A stretch of 64,000 bases of DNA. It comes from Thermophagus sp052400625 (lineage in GTDB: Bacteria; Bacteroidota; Bacteroidia; Bacteroidales; Marinilabiliaceae). How positions within the stretch are numbered: position 1 is the stretch's first letter; each line of letters opens with the position of its first letter. The translations under genes and the position numbers were made by a program. The stretch lies in assembly GCA_052400625.1 (NCBI GenBank), contig JBQTGH010000004.1; one strand, 5' to 3'. The notes beneath the pieces were generated by a model that saw nothing but the letters and a program-made list of their open reading frames with translations, searched no databases and had not been told where the DNA came from. Of the stretch, positions 18,405-28,097 are shown piece by piece.

Positions 18405-19568
18405 TCACTCCTTATAAAGTAAGTATTTTTTTCTTCTGGCTTTAAATTTTTCCACATCATCGGCCCACCTATTTTTAATTTCATCGGCCGATTTCCCCTG
18501 GATAATCATTTTCCGGACATAATCCACCCCTATTAGTTTCTCGAAAAAAGGCCGAAAAAAATGATCTCCCAAATTCAGATTTTGATAGGCCTCAATAAGA
18601 TATGAAAGATCAATTCCCTTCTTCAGAATTTCTTCATCTGACAATCCCGAGAGATCAACACCAAAACACTCCTTATTTAATTGAGGTGGATTTTTAGCTC
18701 CCGGCATACTTTTAGGCGTAAAACTAAAGTCATATCCTTTCATATTGGGATGTCCGTATACCTGAAAAGGTTTCGAAGTACCTCGACCTAAACTGACAGG
18801 GGTAGCTTCAAAATAGCAGAGAGAAGGATATAAATAAATTGATTTCATATTCGGCAGATTAGGCGAAGGAGCAATCGGCACTTTGTAAAGGGTTTGGTGG
18901 GTGTAATTTTCACAGGTAACAACCTCCAGAGGACACGTTCGTCCTTCCGGTAGCCAACCTTCTCCGTTCACCATTAAGGCAAGTTCTCCCAGGGTCATCC
19001 CGTGCACCACCGGTATTGGCAACCAGCCCACCCCCGACTTATGCTCCATATCCAGAATAGGGCCATCTACATAATGACCGTTAGGGTTTGGCCGATCAAG
19101 TATGATCATTTCCTTATTGTTAAGGGCACAAACATCCATTAATTTCACCATGGTAATATAATAGGTGTAAAACCTCGTACCCACATCTTGAATGTCGACC
19201 ACCAAGACATCAAATTTTTCCAGTATATCCTGTCCTACCAATCCCTTCCCTCCTTGATATAATGAAAAAATAGGAAGCCCGGTTTTCTCATCCACCGAGT
19301 TGGAAACATGTTCGCCGGCATCGGCCGTTCCCCGAAAACCATGCTCCGGAGCAAAAATTCCTATCACATCAAACCCATTGCGTAGCAATAAATCGACCAG
19401 ATGCTCGTCGCCAACCATCCCCGTGTGATTGGAAAAGATGGCGATACGTTGGTTCTTTAATAAAGGAAAATATTGCTCTGTAAGATAAGCTGCAGGAAGT
19501 ACGTTTTGGGAATGTGTTGAAAATCCACAAAAGAAAAGAATCAATATAAAATATTTAACAGGACTCAT
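18405..19568 (-). CDS. namZ: Exported DUF1343 / NamZ-type exo-beta-N-acetylmuramidase (copy 1)
   Basis: A 387-residue protein with a Sec signal peptide (cleavage near THSQN, about residue 20) and the complete DUF1343 fold. It shows IAIFSNHTGMVG (42-53), the catalytic-site motif PEHGFRG (74-80), DVLVVDIQDVGTRFYTY, LDRPNPNG and VVHGMTLGELA. Characterised members (NamZ, GH171) release MurNAc from the non-reducing end of peptidoglycan glycans. It follows the SusCD genes of the locus on the same strand, but a terminator at 19783-19811 separates them, so it probably has its own promoter. A second member of the family lies at 29846-31069. Confidence 0.88.
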   Translation of the reverse strand: MSPVKYFILILFFCGFSTHSQNVLPAAYLTEQYFPLLKNQRIAIFSNHTGMVGDEHLVDLLLRNGFDVIGIFAPEHGFRGTADAGEHVSNSVDEKTGLPIFSLYQGGKGLVGQDILEKFDVLVVDIQDVGTRFYTYYITMVKLMDVCALNNKEMIILDRPNPNGHYVDGPILDMEHKSGVGWLPIPVVHGMTLGELALMVNGEGWLPEGRTCPLEVVTCENYTHQTLYKVPIAPSPNLPNMKSIYLYPSLCYFEATPVSLGRGTSKPFQVYGHPNMKGYDFSFTPKSMPGAKNPPQLNKECFGVDLSGLSDEEILKKGIDLSYLIEAYQNLNLGDHFFRPFFEKLIGVDYVRKMIIQGKSADEIKNRWADDVEKFKARRKKYLLYKE

Positions 19569-19782
19569 TATAAGAATGATTTAATTAAATGTCTAACGAC
19601 CAAATTATCTTTTATCCGTATACCGTTTTCTTAAATTATTGGCCTGATGGAACTCGCATACCCAACTTTTATTCAAACTACTTTGTGATCATCTTAATTA
19701 ATCATGCTCATTTCGTTTTCTTCTGACGAATTGTCATCTCATTTTGGCAAATAAGTTATAACAAGTATACCCAATTATTCCA

Positions 19783-19811
19783 AAAAAGGCCACCCTAAAG
19801 TGGCCTTTTAA
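19783..19811 (-). terminator. Terminator of the peptidoglycan-type SusCD operon
   Basis: A perfect stem, AAAAGGCCAC (19784-19793) with GTGGCCTTTT (19800-19809), has a 6-nt loop and a T run on the minus strand. It lies about 25 bp after the susD stop. Confidence 0.9.
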
Positions 19812-19835
19812 CAAAAATTTCAGACAAAAAGGAAA

Positions 19836-21539
19836 CTATTCAACTTCATCCCATCCTGAGTTCTGCTCCAAAGTATATCCATTATCCTCGTAAAGAGTAA
19901 TTTGATCAAGAGCCAAAGGATCTAAGTAAACCCGAGGATCGGTGAAGGGTCTTTGAGTTTCTTCTGCCACCGCAGGAATTATATATCCTTCATCATCTCC
20001 TTCTAAAGTAACATTTTTCATACCGGGGAAGTCTTCGACACGAATGTAAGCTCCACGATTAATATCAGTATTTTCCTTAGTGTCTGTATATTCGAGCTTT
20101 TTCCATCTCTTTAGATCGCTAAGTCGTTGCCCTTCAAATACCAGCTCTATTCTTCTCTCTCTTCTTATTTCCCAAAGCATTGCAGGCACTTCGGGATCTC
20201 TTTCGGGATCATCATATACAACATCGTTAACAGCCGGTTGTCCACCAATAATTTGTAAATCCGGTAAACCATTTTCGTAACGTCCTCTCAGCAGATTGAT
20301 CGACCGATCAAGATCTTCCTGAGTAAGCGTACCAAGTTCGGCGCAGGCCTCTGCATAGTTAAGCAAAACTTCACCATATCTAATTACCGGAGCATCAGTA
20401 GGATTATACGCATTGGTAGCAATTGGATCATCCTTAATATCATAATTTAAAAATTTATCGCAAGCATATCCTGTAGTAGAATAATTGGAAACAACTCCAT
20501 TAATTCTAAGGGTATCTTCGACAAAGGTATCATACATTCTGGGATCACGATTGGCCATAACATTTTGAATGCCTTTGTCACCTTTATAAACTGAAGATAA
20601 AGAAACAGGCAACCCATCGGAACAAAGATAAGATTCAATTAAGTCTTTTGAAGCACCCGTTTGAGCTTCTTGATTTACATATGAAAGAAGACTATGGGTT
20701 AAAACACCCTCAACGTAGCTTCTATATAAGATCATTTCAGGGTTACCTGCCAAATCCAAACTACTAAACATTGCATGATAATCAGGAGCAACCTGGTAGT
20801 TGAATTTGGTCATAACTTCATTAGCAGCCCATTTAGCCGCTTCCAGTAATTTCTGAACATTGGCATCCGGGACTTCATGATATTTCTGAAACGTTCCTTC
20901 CCAAAGCATTACTCGTGACATAAAAGCCAAAACCACTGCCCGGTTTACTACCAAACCAGGTTCTCCGTCTTCATCTCTTACATTCTCAGCAGCAAACTGA
21001 AAATCTTCCAAAACCTTTTCCATGACATAAGTTCTGGAATCTCTGGGTTTATAGAGATAATCTTTATCTTCGGGTTCAGGAACACGATCAAACCAAGGCA
21101 CATCACCAAATTTTTGAACCAAACGGGCATATTCAAGGCCTCTAAAAAAACGTGCAACCCCCATCCAATGGTTCATGGCTTCTTCATCCAATGGAACTTG
21201 TTGAATTCTGTCTAAAAACAAGTTTGCTTTACGGACATAAGTAAAACTCCAGCCGCCACCAGAAGTAGGAACATTCTTGGTCCATTGAGGAGGATTAGAA
21301 GGAGCAAAATCATCATTGAGACTTTGACCTGAAAAGTAGCTCCCCCAAGTCCATCCGCTACCATATCCGGTAAAGAAATGTTCATAAAAACCTAGCGAGA
21401 ATGTTCTCACATTGGCCTCACTGGTCCAATAGTTCCCATCGGTCATATCATCAATGGGCTGCTTATCCAGAAAATCATCATCGCAACTCCAAAGATTCAA
21501 CAGAGTTACACATATAAATAATATTTTAAAATATTTCAT
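19836..21539 (-). CDS. SusD/RagB family outer-membrane lipoprotein (peptidoglycan-type locus)
   Basis: A 567-residue lipoprotein from the preferred ATG at 21539 (MKYFKILFICVTLLNLWSC, lipobox Cys19). An in-frame ATG 45 bp upstream only adds a non-signal extension. After the lipid Cys it reads DDDFLDKQPIDDMTDGNYW, the classic SusD start. TPR-like helices follow, and the conserved C-terminal RRERRIELVFEGQRLSDLKRWKK is present. It sits on the cell surface as the binding lid of the SusC encoded 67 bp upstream. Judged by the neighbouring enzymes, its ligand is likely a muropeptide or peptidoglycan fragment; that is inference. Confidence 0.92.
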   Translation of the reverse strand: MKYFKILFICVTLLNLWSCDDDFLDKQPIDDMTDGNYWTSEANVRTFSLGFYEHFFTGYGSGWTWGSYFSGQSLNDDFAPSNPPQWTKNVPTSGGGWSFTYVRKANLFLDRIQQVPLDEEAMNHWMGVARFFRGLEYARLVQKFGDVPWFDRVPEPEDKDYLYKPRDSRTYVMEKVLEDFQFAAENVRDEDGEPGLVVNRAVVLAFMSRVMLWEGTFQKYHEVPDANVQKLLEAAKWAANEVMTKFNYQVAPDYHAMFSSLDLAGNPEMILYRSYVEGVLTHSLLSYVNQEAQTGASKDLIESYLCSDGLPVSLSSVYKGDKGIQNVMANRDPRMYDTFVEDTLRINGVVSNYSTTGYACDKFLNYDIKDDPIATNAYNPTDAPVIRYGEVLLNYAEACAELGTLTQEDLDRSINLLRGRYENGLPDLQIIGGQPAVNDVVYDDPERDPEVPAMLWEIRRERRIELVFEGQRLSDLKRWKKLEYTDTKENTDINRGAYIRVEDFPGMKNVTLEGDDEGYIIPAVAEETQRPFTDPRVYLDPLALDQITLYEDNGYTLEQNSGWDEVE

Positions 21540-21606
21540 ATCTCCAATATTTTTAAAGAAATTAAACCTCCGAAGACTAGACATCTTAAAGATTCCCTTT
21601 GCATAA

Positions 21607-24600
21607 TTATAAAGTCAATTGAAGCCCAAAAGAAACAGTTCTTCTGAAAGGATAAGAACGTCCAAAGGCGAAGTCATAAGCACCATCGCGGTTTCCGGTT
21701 TCAGGATCAATAGGAATATTCATGTTATCAAACTCAAATAAATTTTCACCACTGAAATAGAGTCTCAAACGATCGATGCCTACACGAGAAACTAAGGATT
21801 GAGGAAGCGTATACCCTACAGTAAGGTTTTTACACCTTAAGTAAGACATATCTAACAAATATTTCGTTTGACGCAAGAAGTTTCTGGCGTTATTGGTCCA
21901 ATCATGGCTGGTAGGACGGGGATAAAAAGCATCGGGATTTTCCGGTGTCCAATAATCTTCCTGGTGCTCATACCATCCTTCACCGTATCGATATCCGGGG
22001 ATAAAGACTGGTCCTGTAGCCCAATAATCTCTTTTGCCAACACCCTGGAAGAAGATACTGAAATCAACACCTTTCCAGTCAGCACCAATCCTAAAGCTGT
22101 ACTGATACCGTGGCAATGAATTTCCAATAACTTTTAAATCTCCATGGTCGTCAATGCTATTTGAACCATAATCGATTTTTCCATCACCATTAAGATCTTT
22201 ATATTTTATATCTCCAGGTCCATAAAAGAACCATCCACTTTCGAAAATCGATTGTGACGGAATACCATCCTTAAGCACATATTTCCCCTCATCAAGGACA
22301 AAATCTCCATTACTATCTTTCACGAAATCGTCTTCTGTAAAGAATCGATCGGTTTCATACCCCCATATTTCGCCAATTTTTTTCCCTTCGTAATAACCGT
22401 AAATATTTTTACTATTTCCAGCAAACTTTGTCAACTCTTCCTTAAAGTCAAACAAGGAGGCAGTAGCATTAATATTAAGACCATTGGCAAATTGGTGGTT
22501 CCAGTCAACAGAAATTTCCCATCCTGTGGTCTGTACCTCCCCAAAATTTTGTTGAGGCGCGCTGGCGCCAAAAGTATTAGGTAAGGTTTCGCCACTAGTA
22601 ACCATATCACTGGTAGTCCGGCGATACCAGTCAAATGTTAAGCCCAAAGCGTTATCCAGGAATCGAGCATCGAAACCAATGTCTAATGTAGTTACAGTTT
22701 CCCATGTCAAAGATTCCGGTACAACACGTGGACTCCAAATAGTAAGTTGATTAACTCCGTTAATTAACCAATTGGAATTACCGGAGGCCATAGTTGCAAC
22801 ATAAGTATTGGATCCTACATCATGATTACCAATGGATCCCCATGAACCTCTAAGCTTAAAGGATGAAACATAGGGTTTTACAAAATCCATAAAAGGCTCT
22901 TCAGTAATACGATATCCAACCGAGAAAGAAGGGAAAAAGCCCCATTGGTCGTTAGACGGGAAATTGGAAGAACCATCATATCGGCCATTTAATTCAAACA
23001 AATAACGATTTTTGTATGAATAGTTAATCCGGCCAAAGAAACCTAAAGTAGACCAATGACTTCGAGCCCCATCCACATACTGGTCGCCTGTTGCAAGACC
23101 GAGTTCTGCTTTGTCTTTGTCAATAAGTTCTCTTCTTTCCGAATTATGACGCCAGTACTCAAAAGATTCTACATCAGTACCAGCCATCAATTTCAGGGCA
23201 TGATCTCCAAAAGCATGATCATAAGTAGTATAAGCTTTAAAAGTACTGGTTTCATCCCAGGCAGAAATATATTTAACACCGTTATAAGACGAGCTAGTAT
23301 AAACCATATAATTATTTATACCGGTATTCCCCCAAAAATTATAACCTTCAGCCCATCCACCAGGCTCATAAATATGATTATTATTCTCGGAATAAGTATA
23401 ATCGGCATCCAATGTAAGATCTTTTGCTAAATTCAAAGTAGTACCTATAGAAACCCTTTGAAATGTTTCCTTGTCTTCAATCATGTTAGCTTGAGAAACA
23501 TCGGTAATAGAACTCCGGAATGGTTTTCCTTCATAAGTTCCATAAGGATAATATTTGGGCCAACGAAGCAGATAATACCAGGGATCAGCCTTAGTCCCGC
23601 TATAGGAAAAAGGAGTCTGAGTATTAGATTTAGACATCATTCCTTTAACTCTAAATTTTGCCCAATTGGTAACCTGTGTTTGCACATTAATGGTGGCATT
23701 ATACCGATTATATTCATCCGGTTTAACTTTTAGTGCACCCCGTTGATTAAGATATCCAAAAGAAAGGTTATAAGTGGTTTTTTCGCTTCCGCCACTTATA
23801 GTCAAATTATGATTTTGTTGGGGCGACCAATCACGAAGATAAAGTTCACGAACATCCCAAGGCCGGTAATAAAACCAACTTCCATCACGGTACTCAAAAT
23901 CTCTTCCAAGTACCATTTCACTACCCAAATCTTGTCCACCGTAAAGTTCCCGCCATTCTTTCATCTTTTGAATAGCAGTTTCGTCGACGTACATTCCCAA
24001 ACCACCAATAACATTGGTATTGGGCTTAATACGTTTATAAGCGGCGAAAGCCATTTCTGCGCCTTCAACAGTACCTGCTATTTCCGGAATCTTGGTAGGG
24101 GTATTCCAGGAAAAGTTATTGGAATAGGTAACATTGGTTTTATCACTTTTATCTCCGGTTTTTGTTTCAATGAGAATGACCCCCCAAGCACCTCGAGAAC
24201 CATAAATAGAAGCTGAGGCTGCATCTTTAAGTACAGAAATAGATTTAATATCATCGGGATTGATCATCATTAAATTGGGCACTTCAACATTATCCACAAG
24301 AATCAAAGGTTGAGCTTCGGTGTTCAGCGACCCATTAATACCCCGTAGGCTAATTTCAGGGTTTTGCCCCAAATCACCAGTAGAACTTGTAATCGTCAGA
24401 CCAGGTGTAACCCCTTGAAGACCTCTGGCAACATCAGTGATTGGACGAGCTTCAAGAGTTTCTTCTACGTCAATACTTGAAACCGATCCGGTAAGATTTT
24501 CTTTTCGCATTTTACCATAACCAACCACCACTACGTCTCCAAGAAGGAGGTCCGAAGATTGAAGATAAATGGTCAGAAATTGACCTGGTTCAACATCAAC

Positions 24601-24846
24601 AACCTGATTTTCATATCCAATAAAAGAAAAGCGAAGTTGTGCCGGCTGTGTCGAAACGTTCAACTCAAAATTACCGTCGGGATCAGTAATGGTACCATTC
24701 TCGGTACCCACTAAAATAATATTAACTCCGGGTATTGGTTCTTCTGTCTCTTTGTCCAGAACCTTACCCGTCACATTCTGCCCCGATGCAAAAACAGAAA
24801 GAAAGCAGAACAGAACTAAAATAAACGAGATTCTTCCATTCATCAT
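21607..24846 (-). CDS. SusC/RagA family TonB-linked outer-membrane transporter (peptidoglycan-type locus)
   Basis: An intact 1079-residue TonB-dependent transporter. It has a signal peptide (about 1-22), a carboxypeptidase-like domain (NVTGKVLDKETEEPIPGVNI onward, to about 105), a TonB-box region with LGDVVVVGYGK, a plug domain (SLRGINGSLN, PLILVDNVEVPN, SISVLKDAASASIYGSRG) and a beta-barrel ending in an aromatic-rich strand. It imports the oligomer captured by the adjacent SusD, energised by TonB-ExbBD. It lies 192 bp downstream of the metallophosphoesterase gene on the same strand, so it may share the long transcript from 29.3 kb or have its own promoter; no clear box was seen in the gap. 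Confidence 0.95.
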   Translation of the reverse strand: MMNGRISFILVLFCFLSVFASGQNVTGKVLDKETEEPIPGVNIILVGTENGTITDPDGNFELNVSTQPAQLRFSFIGYENQVVDVEPGQFLTIYLQSSDLLLGDVVVVGYGKMRKENLTGSVSSIDVEETLEARPITDVARGLQGVTPGLTITSSTGDLGQNPEISLRGINGSLNTEAQPLILVDNVEVPNLMMINPDDIKSISVLKDAASASIYGSRGAWGVILIETKTGDKSDKTNVTYSNNFSWNTPTKIPEIAGTVEGAEMAFAAYKRIKPNTNVIGGLGMYVDETAIQKMKEWRELYGGQDLGSEMVLGRDFEYRDGSWFYYRPWDVRELYLRDWSPQQNHNLTISGGSEKTTYNLSFGYLNQRGALKVKPDEYNRYNATINVQTQVTNWAKFRVKGMMSKSNTQTPFSYSGTKADPWYYLLRWPKYYPYGTYEGKPFRSSITDVSQANMIEDKETFQRVSIGTTLNLAKDLTLDADYTYSENNNHIYEPGGWAEGYNFWGNTGINNYMVYTSSSYNGVKYISAWDETSTFKAYTTYDHAFGDHALKLMAGTDVESFEYWRHNSERRELIDKDKAELGLATGDQYVDGARSHWSTLGFFGRINYSYKNRYLFELNGRYDGSSNFPSNDQWGFFPSFSVGYRITEEPFMDFVKPYVSSFKLRGSWGSIGNHDVGSNTYVATMASGNSNWLINGVNQLTIWSPRVVPESLTWETVTTLDIGFDARFLDNALGLTFDWYRRTTSDMVTSGETLPNTFGASAPQQNFGEVQTTGWEISVDWNHQFANGLNINATASLFDFKEELTKFAGNSKNIYGYYEGKKIGEIWGYETDRFFTEDDFVKDSNGDFVLDEGKYVLKDGIPSQSIFESGWFFYGPGDIKYKDLNGDGKIDYGSNSIDDHGDLKVIGNSLPRYQYSFRIGADWKGVDFSIFFQGVGKRDYWATGPVFIPGYRYGEGWYEHQEDYWTPENPDAFYPRPTSHDWTNNARNFLRQTKYLLDMSYLRCKNLTVGYTLPQSLVSRVGIDRLRLYFSGENLFEFDNMNIPIDPETGNRDGAYDFAFGRSYPFRRTVSFGLQLTL

Positions 24847-25038
24847 AGTAATTAATTTTACTGATTTAAAAATTAAATTAACGCTCTATATTCCATTCGA
24901 TTAAAGTTTGCTCTTTTTTAGTCTTACTAAATCATCAATAATTCAAATTCTTAATTGTAAAAATCATCTTAATCGAGCTCGTTTTAGTCATTACATTATG
25001 GCTTCCACAGTTTTCTGGTGAACACGTTGTACATATAA

Positions 25039-26904
25039 TCAATAAGTCCGACCCATCGGATATCGAATATTAATGACAACACCCTCCATCAATGTTAGCC
25101 ATAGACCGTCCTTTTCATCCGGGACTAATTTGTTAATTGAAGAATTTCCAACCTTATATTGCCACAATATTTGGTCACCCCGAGAAGAAACAACCGTAAC
25201 TAATCCGTTTTTGGTAGCACCGGCGACCCACCTTTCTCCGGCCGTAATAGGGCAAGGATTATGATCATATCCGATACCGGCATCAATGGCCCAAATGGTT
25301 TTGGGCAGTACCGTATGCGATGACATTGCAATAATTGAGTCATTCATTAGTTTGGCGTAAACCTGATTTCCATCGGGACTCATCCCCATTGATTCACGCA
25401 CCTTATGTTTATTGGTCCTCCAAATTTCTTTTCCGGTCTTAAGATCTAGAGCTGTCATAAACCGGTCCGGTGCAACGATAAATACTTTTCCATTCGCAAT
25501 TACCGGCTTGATATTGCCTGGGGAATACAACTTAACGGTAGTCCCATTATTCCATTTCCACCGTAACAATCCTGTCTCTTTGTCGAGGCAGTAAAGATGG
25601 CGATCCCAGGCACCAAAAATGACCTCATCTTTTCCTATTGCCGGTTTCCCTTGCACCAATCCTGATATTCCAGTGAATTTCCACAAAACCTGACCACTAG
25701 TTATATCAATCTTCAAAAAACCGACGTCTCCACCTCCAATGTACAAAGCGTTATTTTCTGCAATACCCTCAGCAAGAACCGCCGCATCAACATTAATTTT
25801 CCATTTTTCAACTCCGTCTGCTGCATCCAACCCGATAATATCACCGGAAACATTTCCAAATGCTACAATGCCCTTATTAAAAACAGGTGTTGAAAAAAGA
25901 GAACCTTCGTATCGATGCTGCCAAATAACCTTCTTCTCAGGGATACTAATACCTTTTATATATCCCAGTGAATTCCCATAGACTAACAAAGTGTCTCCTA
26001 CCAAGCATGGGCCAGTGAAGATTGAAGCAGTATCCTTCCATTCAAAAGTGATGTTAACATCAGTGTATTTTGAATTAATAGAGAAATCAGGGGGCGTAGA
26101 AACTTCCAGATTGTATATGGTATCGGGAGATAGTAGGCTAAAAGCAAAAAAACGCTCAGTTTTAATGCCTTCGGGCTCTTTATTAGAAACAATTACACTA
26201 TCATTTCTAAGTTCCAAAAGTGTATAGCCCGAAGAGTTAAACTGAGGAGAAGATAGCGATCGCCCCATTATCCCGGGAATTCCGTCGAAGTTCAAAAGCT
26301 TAAGGCGATGACCATGGCCGCACAGATCAAGCTTACAATTGTTTTCTTTCAAAATATTAACAACATCGACCCAGTTATCCAGTCCATCTGCCAACGGATA
26401 GTGGGCCAAGGAAATTAATGTTCTTCCCTGATTCTCCGGGGCTGACAATACTCTCCTCAGCCAATTCAAATCTTCCTGCTTCACATGTCCATCTCCCATC
26501 TTCATATATGGCCCGGTATTAAACCCCACAAACAGATAATCAGCTGTTTTAAAAACAAATCTGTCGTTACCCCAGAGTTGATTAAATAATAGGCCGGCAG
26601 ATTCGGACCAATTAGTTTCATGATTGCCGGGGATAACAAAATAGGGAACCTTCAAACGATCCAGAATAAGCTTGACAGTCTTCAGTTCTTCATTGGAGCC
26701 TGTATTGGTTAAATCACCGGTAACAAATACAACGTCAGGCTTTAACTTATTAATGTCATCCACAATGACCTTAAGATTCTCTTCCGCCTCCGAACCAGGC
26801 GAAACATGAATATCTGTCAAATGGGCGATGGTAAAAGTCTCTGATCCGAACTTACATCCAGAGAAGGCTATGGCGAAAAGAAAGACAATAATTAGTTTTT
26901 TCAT
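25039..26904 (-). CDS. Lipoprotein with metallophosphoesterase and PQQ-like beta-propeller domains
   Basis: The 621-residue protein has a lipobox (AFSGC, Cys17) and an N-terminal calcineurin-like phosphoesterase domain (about 25-215) with all metal-ligand motifs: LTDIHV, FVTGDLTN, VIPGNHET, SLAHYP and LCGHGHR. The C-terminal half (about 285-615) is a WD/PQQ_2-type propeller with repeated blades such as VIWQHRYEG, KWKINVDAAV, VLWKFTG, LRWKWNNG and IWRTNKHK. It presumably faces the periplasm or surface. The substrate is unknown. Its place between the SusC gene and the epimerase/endopeptidase pair suggests a dephosphorylation step or a wall-binding function in peptidoglycan scavenging. It is close behind the epimerase gene (37 bp). 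Confidence 0.82.
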   Translation of the reverse strand: MKKLIIVFLFAIAFSGCKFGSETFTIAHLTDIHVSPGSEAEENLKVIVDDINKLKPDVVFVTGDLTNTGSNEELKTVKLILDRLKVPYFVIPGNHETNWSESAGLLFNQLWGNDRFVFKTADYLFVGFNTGPYMKMGDGHVKQEDLNWLRRVLSAPENQGRTLISLAHYPLADGLDNWVDVVNILKENNCKLDLCGHGHRLKLLNFDGIPGIMGRSLSSPQFNSSGYTLLELRNDSVIVSNKEPEGIKTERFFAFSLLSPDTIYNLEVSTPPDFSINSKYTDVNITFEWKDTASIFTGPCLVGDTLLVYGNSLGYIKGISIPEKKVIWQHRYEGSLFSTPVFNKGIVAFGNVSGDIIGLDAADGVEKWKINVDAAVLAEGIAENNALYIGGGDVGFLKIDITSGQVLWKFTGISGLVQGKPAIGKDEVIFGAWDRHLYCLDKETGLLRWKWNNGTTVKLYSPGNIKPVIANGKVFIVAPDRFMTALDLKTGKEIWRTNKHKVRESMGMSPDGNQVYAKLMNDSIIAMSSHTVLPKTIWAIDAGIGYDHNPCPITAGERWVAGATKNGLVTVVSSRGDQILWQYKVGNSSINKLVPDEKDGLWLTLMEGVVINIRYPMGRTY

Positions 26905-26941
26905 TTAACTTGATTTTTAATCATGGACATAACCATCAAAC

Positions 26942-28087
26942 TCATAATCTGACAACACCAATTCCACATCTTTCCGGCAGCATCACCTTCCCGTCCACTA
27001 TTTTTATTCCTTCAAACACATCGTTACTGATCAACAGGTTGCCATCCAAATCAGCCCAATCGGCCAAAGGCGACAGATGGGCCGCAGCGGTAACAGCGCA
27101 TGATGTTTCGGTCATGCATCCCAGCATCACCTTCATACCCAACCCTTTTGCGGTAAGCGCCATTTGATGGGCAGCACGCATTCCACCACATTTCATTAGC
27201 TTAATATTGACACCGCTATAAACACCAAACACTTTGGGAATATCATCAACCGTTCGAATAGCTTCATCGGCAATGATGGGTAACGGACTGTTTTGGGTGA
27301 GCCAGGCAATATCATTAACGGCAGTTTTAGGCATGGGCTGTTCTACAAAAACAACACCTTGCTCTTTCAGCCAATGTACCATTTCCAGAGCTTCGTGCCG
27401 ATCATTCCATCCTTGATTGACATCCACACAAAGGGGTTTATCTGTTATTTCACGAACGCTGTTAATCATTTCGCGGTCATTCCCTCCGCCAAGTTTCACT
27501 TTCAAAATATTATAAGGCGACGCTTCGCGCGTTTTATCTTTGACTACATCGGGCGTATCAATGCCAATGGTAAAAGAGGTGTTAGGGGTATGTTGTGGAT
27601 TGAAGCCCCAAATTCGATACCATGGCTGCTGCATCAATTTGCCGATCAAGTCGTGCAGGGCAATATCCACTGAAGCTTTGGCAGCATAATTACCGGGTGC
27701 AAGTCGGTCAACATATTTCAGAATATCTTCTACCAGAAAAGGATCTCTAAATCTGTTCAAGTCTACCATTGACAGGAATTCACTGACCGATTGGTGGCTT
27801 TCTCCAAGATAAGGTGGCATGGAGGCCTCACCATATCCTATCACTCCGTCATATTCCAACTCGGTGAGCATAACGGGGGTAGTTGTTCTGCTTCCCGAAG
27901 CAAGAGTGAAGGCATGTTTAAGCTGCAATTCGTATGGTTTAAACCTCAAAATCATCTTTTTATCCTTTGCAATGTTACGCCCCTTGTTTGCGTGCGAGCA
28001 CCCTGAAATTCCGGCCGACAACAAAGCCGTTCCGGCAAGAAATCCTGTAGTTTTCAAAAATTCTCTTCTATTTGCCATTGTTTGCAT
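26942..28087 (-). CDS. Exported L-Ala-D/L-Glu-type dipeptide epimerase (enolase superfamily)
   Basis: Enolase-superfamily enzyme of the YcjG/YkfB group, which epimerises the Glu of L-Ala-D-Glu from peptidoglycan so ordinary peptidases can cut it. The catalytic pattern is complete: KVKLG (Lys196/Lys198), VDVNQGW (Asp222), FVEQP (Glu249), ADEA (Asp274) and KLMKC (Lys296). Unlike the cytoplasmic B. subtilis and E. coli enzymes it carries a twin-arginine-like signal (NRREFLKTTG) followed by a hydrophobic segment ending SGC (Cys30), so it looks exported by Tat and perhaps lipidated. The start could be the ATG at residue 1 or at residue 4. It overlaps nothing, lying 10 bp after the NlpC/P60 gene in an obvious operon. 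Confidence 0.88.
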   Translation of the reverse strand: MQTMANRREFLKTTGFLAGTALLSAGISGCSHANKGRNIAKDKKMILRFKPYELQLKHAFTLASGSRTTTPVMLTELEYDGVIGYGEASMPPYLGESHQSVSEFLSMVDLNRFRDPFLVEDILKYVDRLAPGNYAAKASVDIALHDLIGKLMQQPWYRIWGFNPQHTPNTSFTIGIDTPDVVKDKTREASPYNILKVKLGGGNDREMINSVREITDKPLCVDVNQGWNDRHEALEMVHWLKEQGVVFVEQPMPKTAVNDIAWLTQNSPLPIIADEAIRTVDDIPKVFGVYSGVNIKLMKCGGMRAAHQMALTAKGLGMKVMLGCMTETSCAVTAAAHLSPLADWADLDGNLLISNDVFEGIKIVDGKVMLPERCGIGVVRL

Positions 28088-28097
28088 ATCGACCTGA

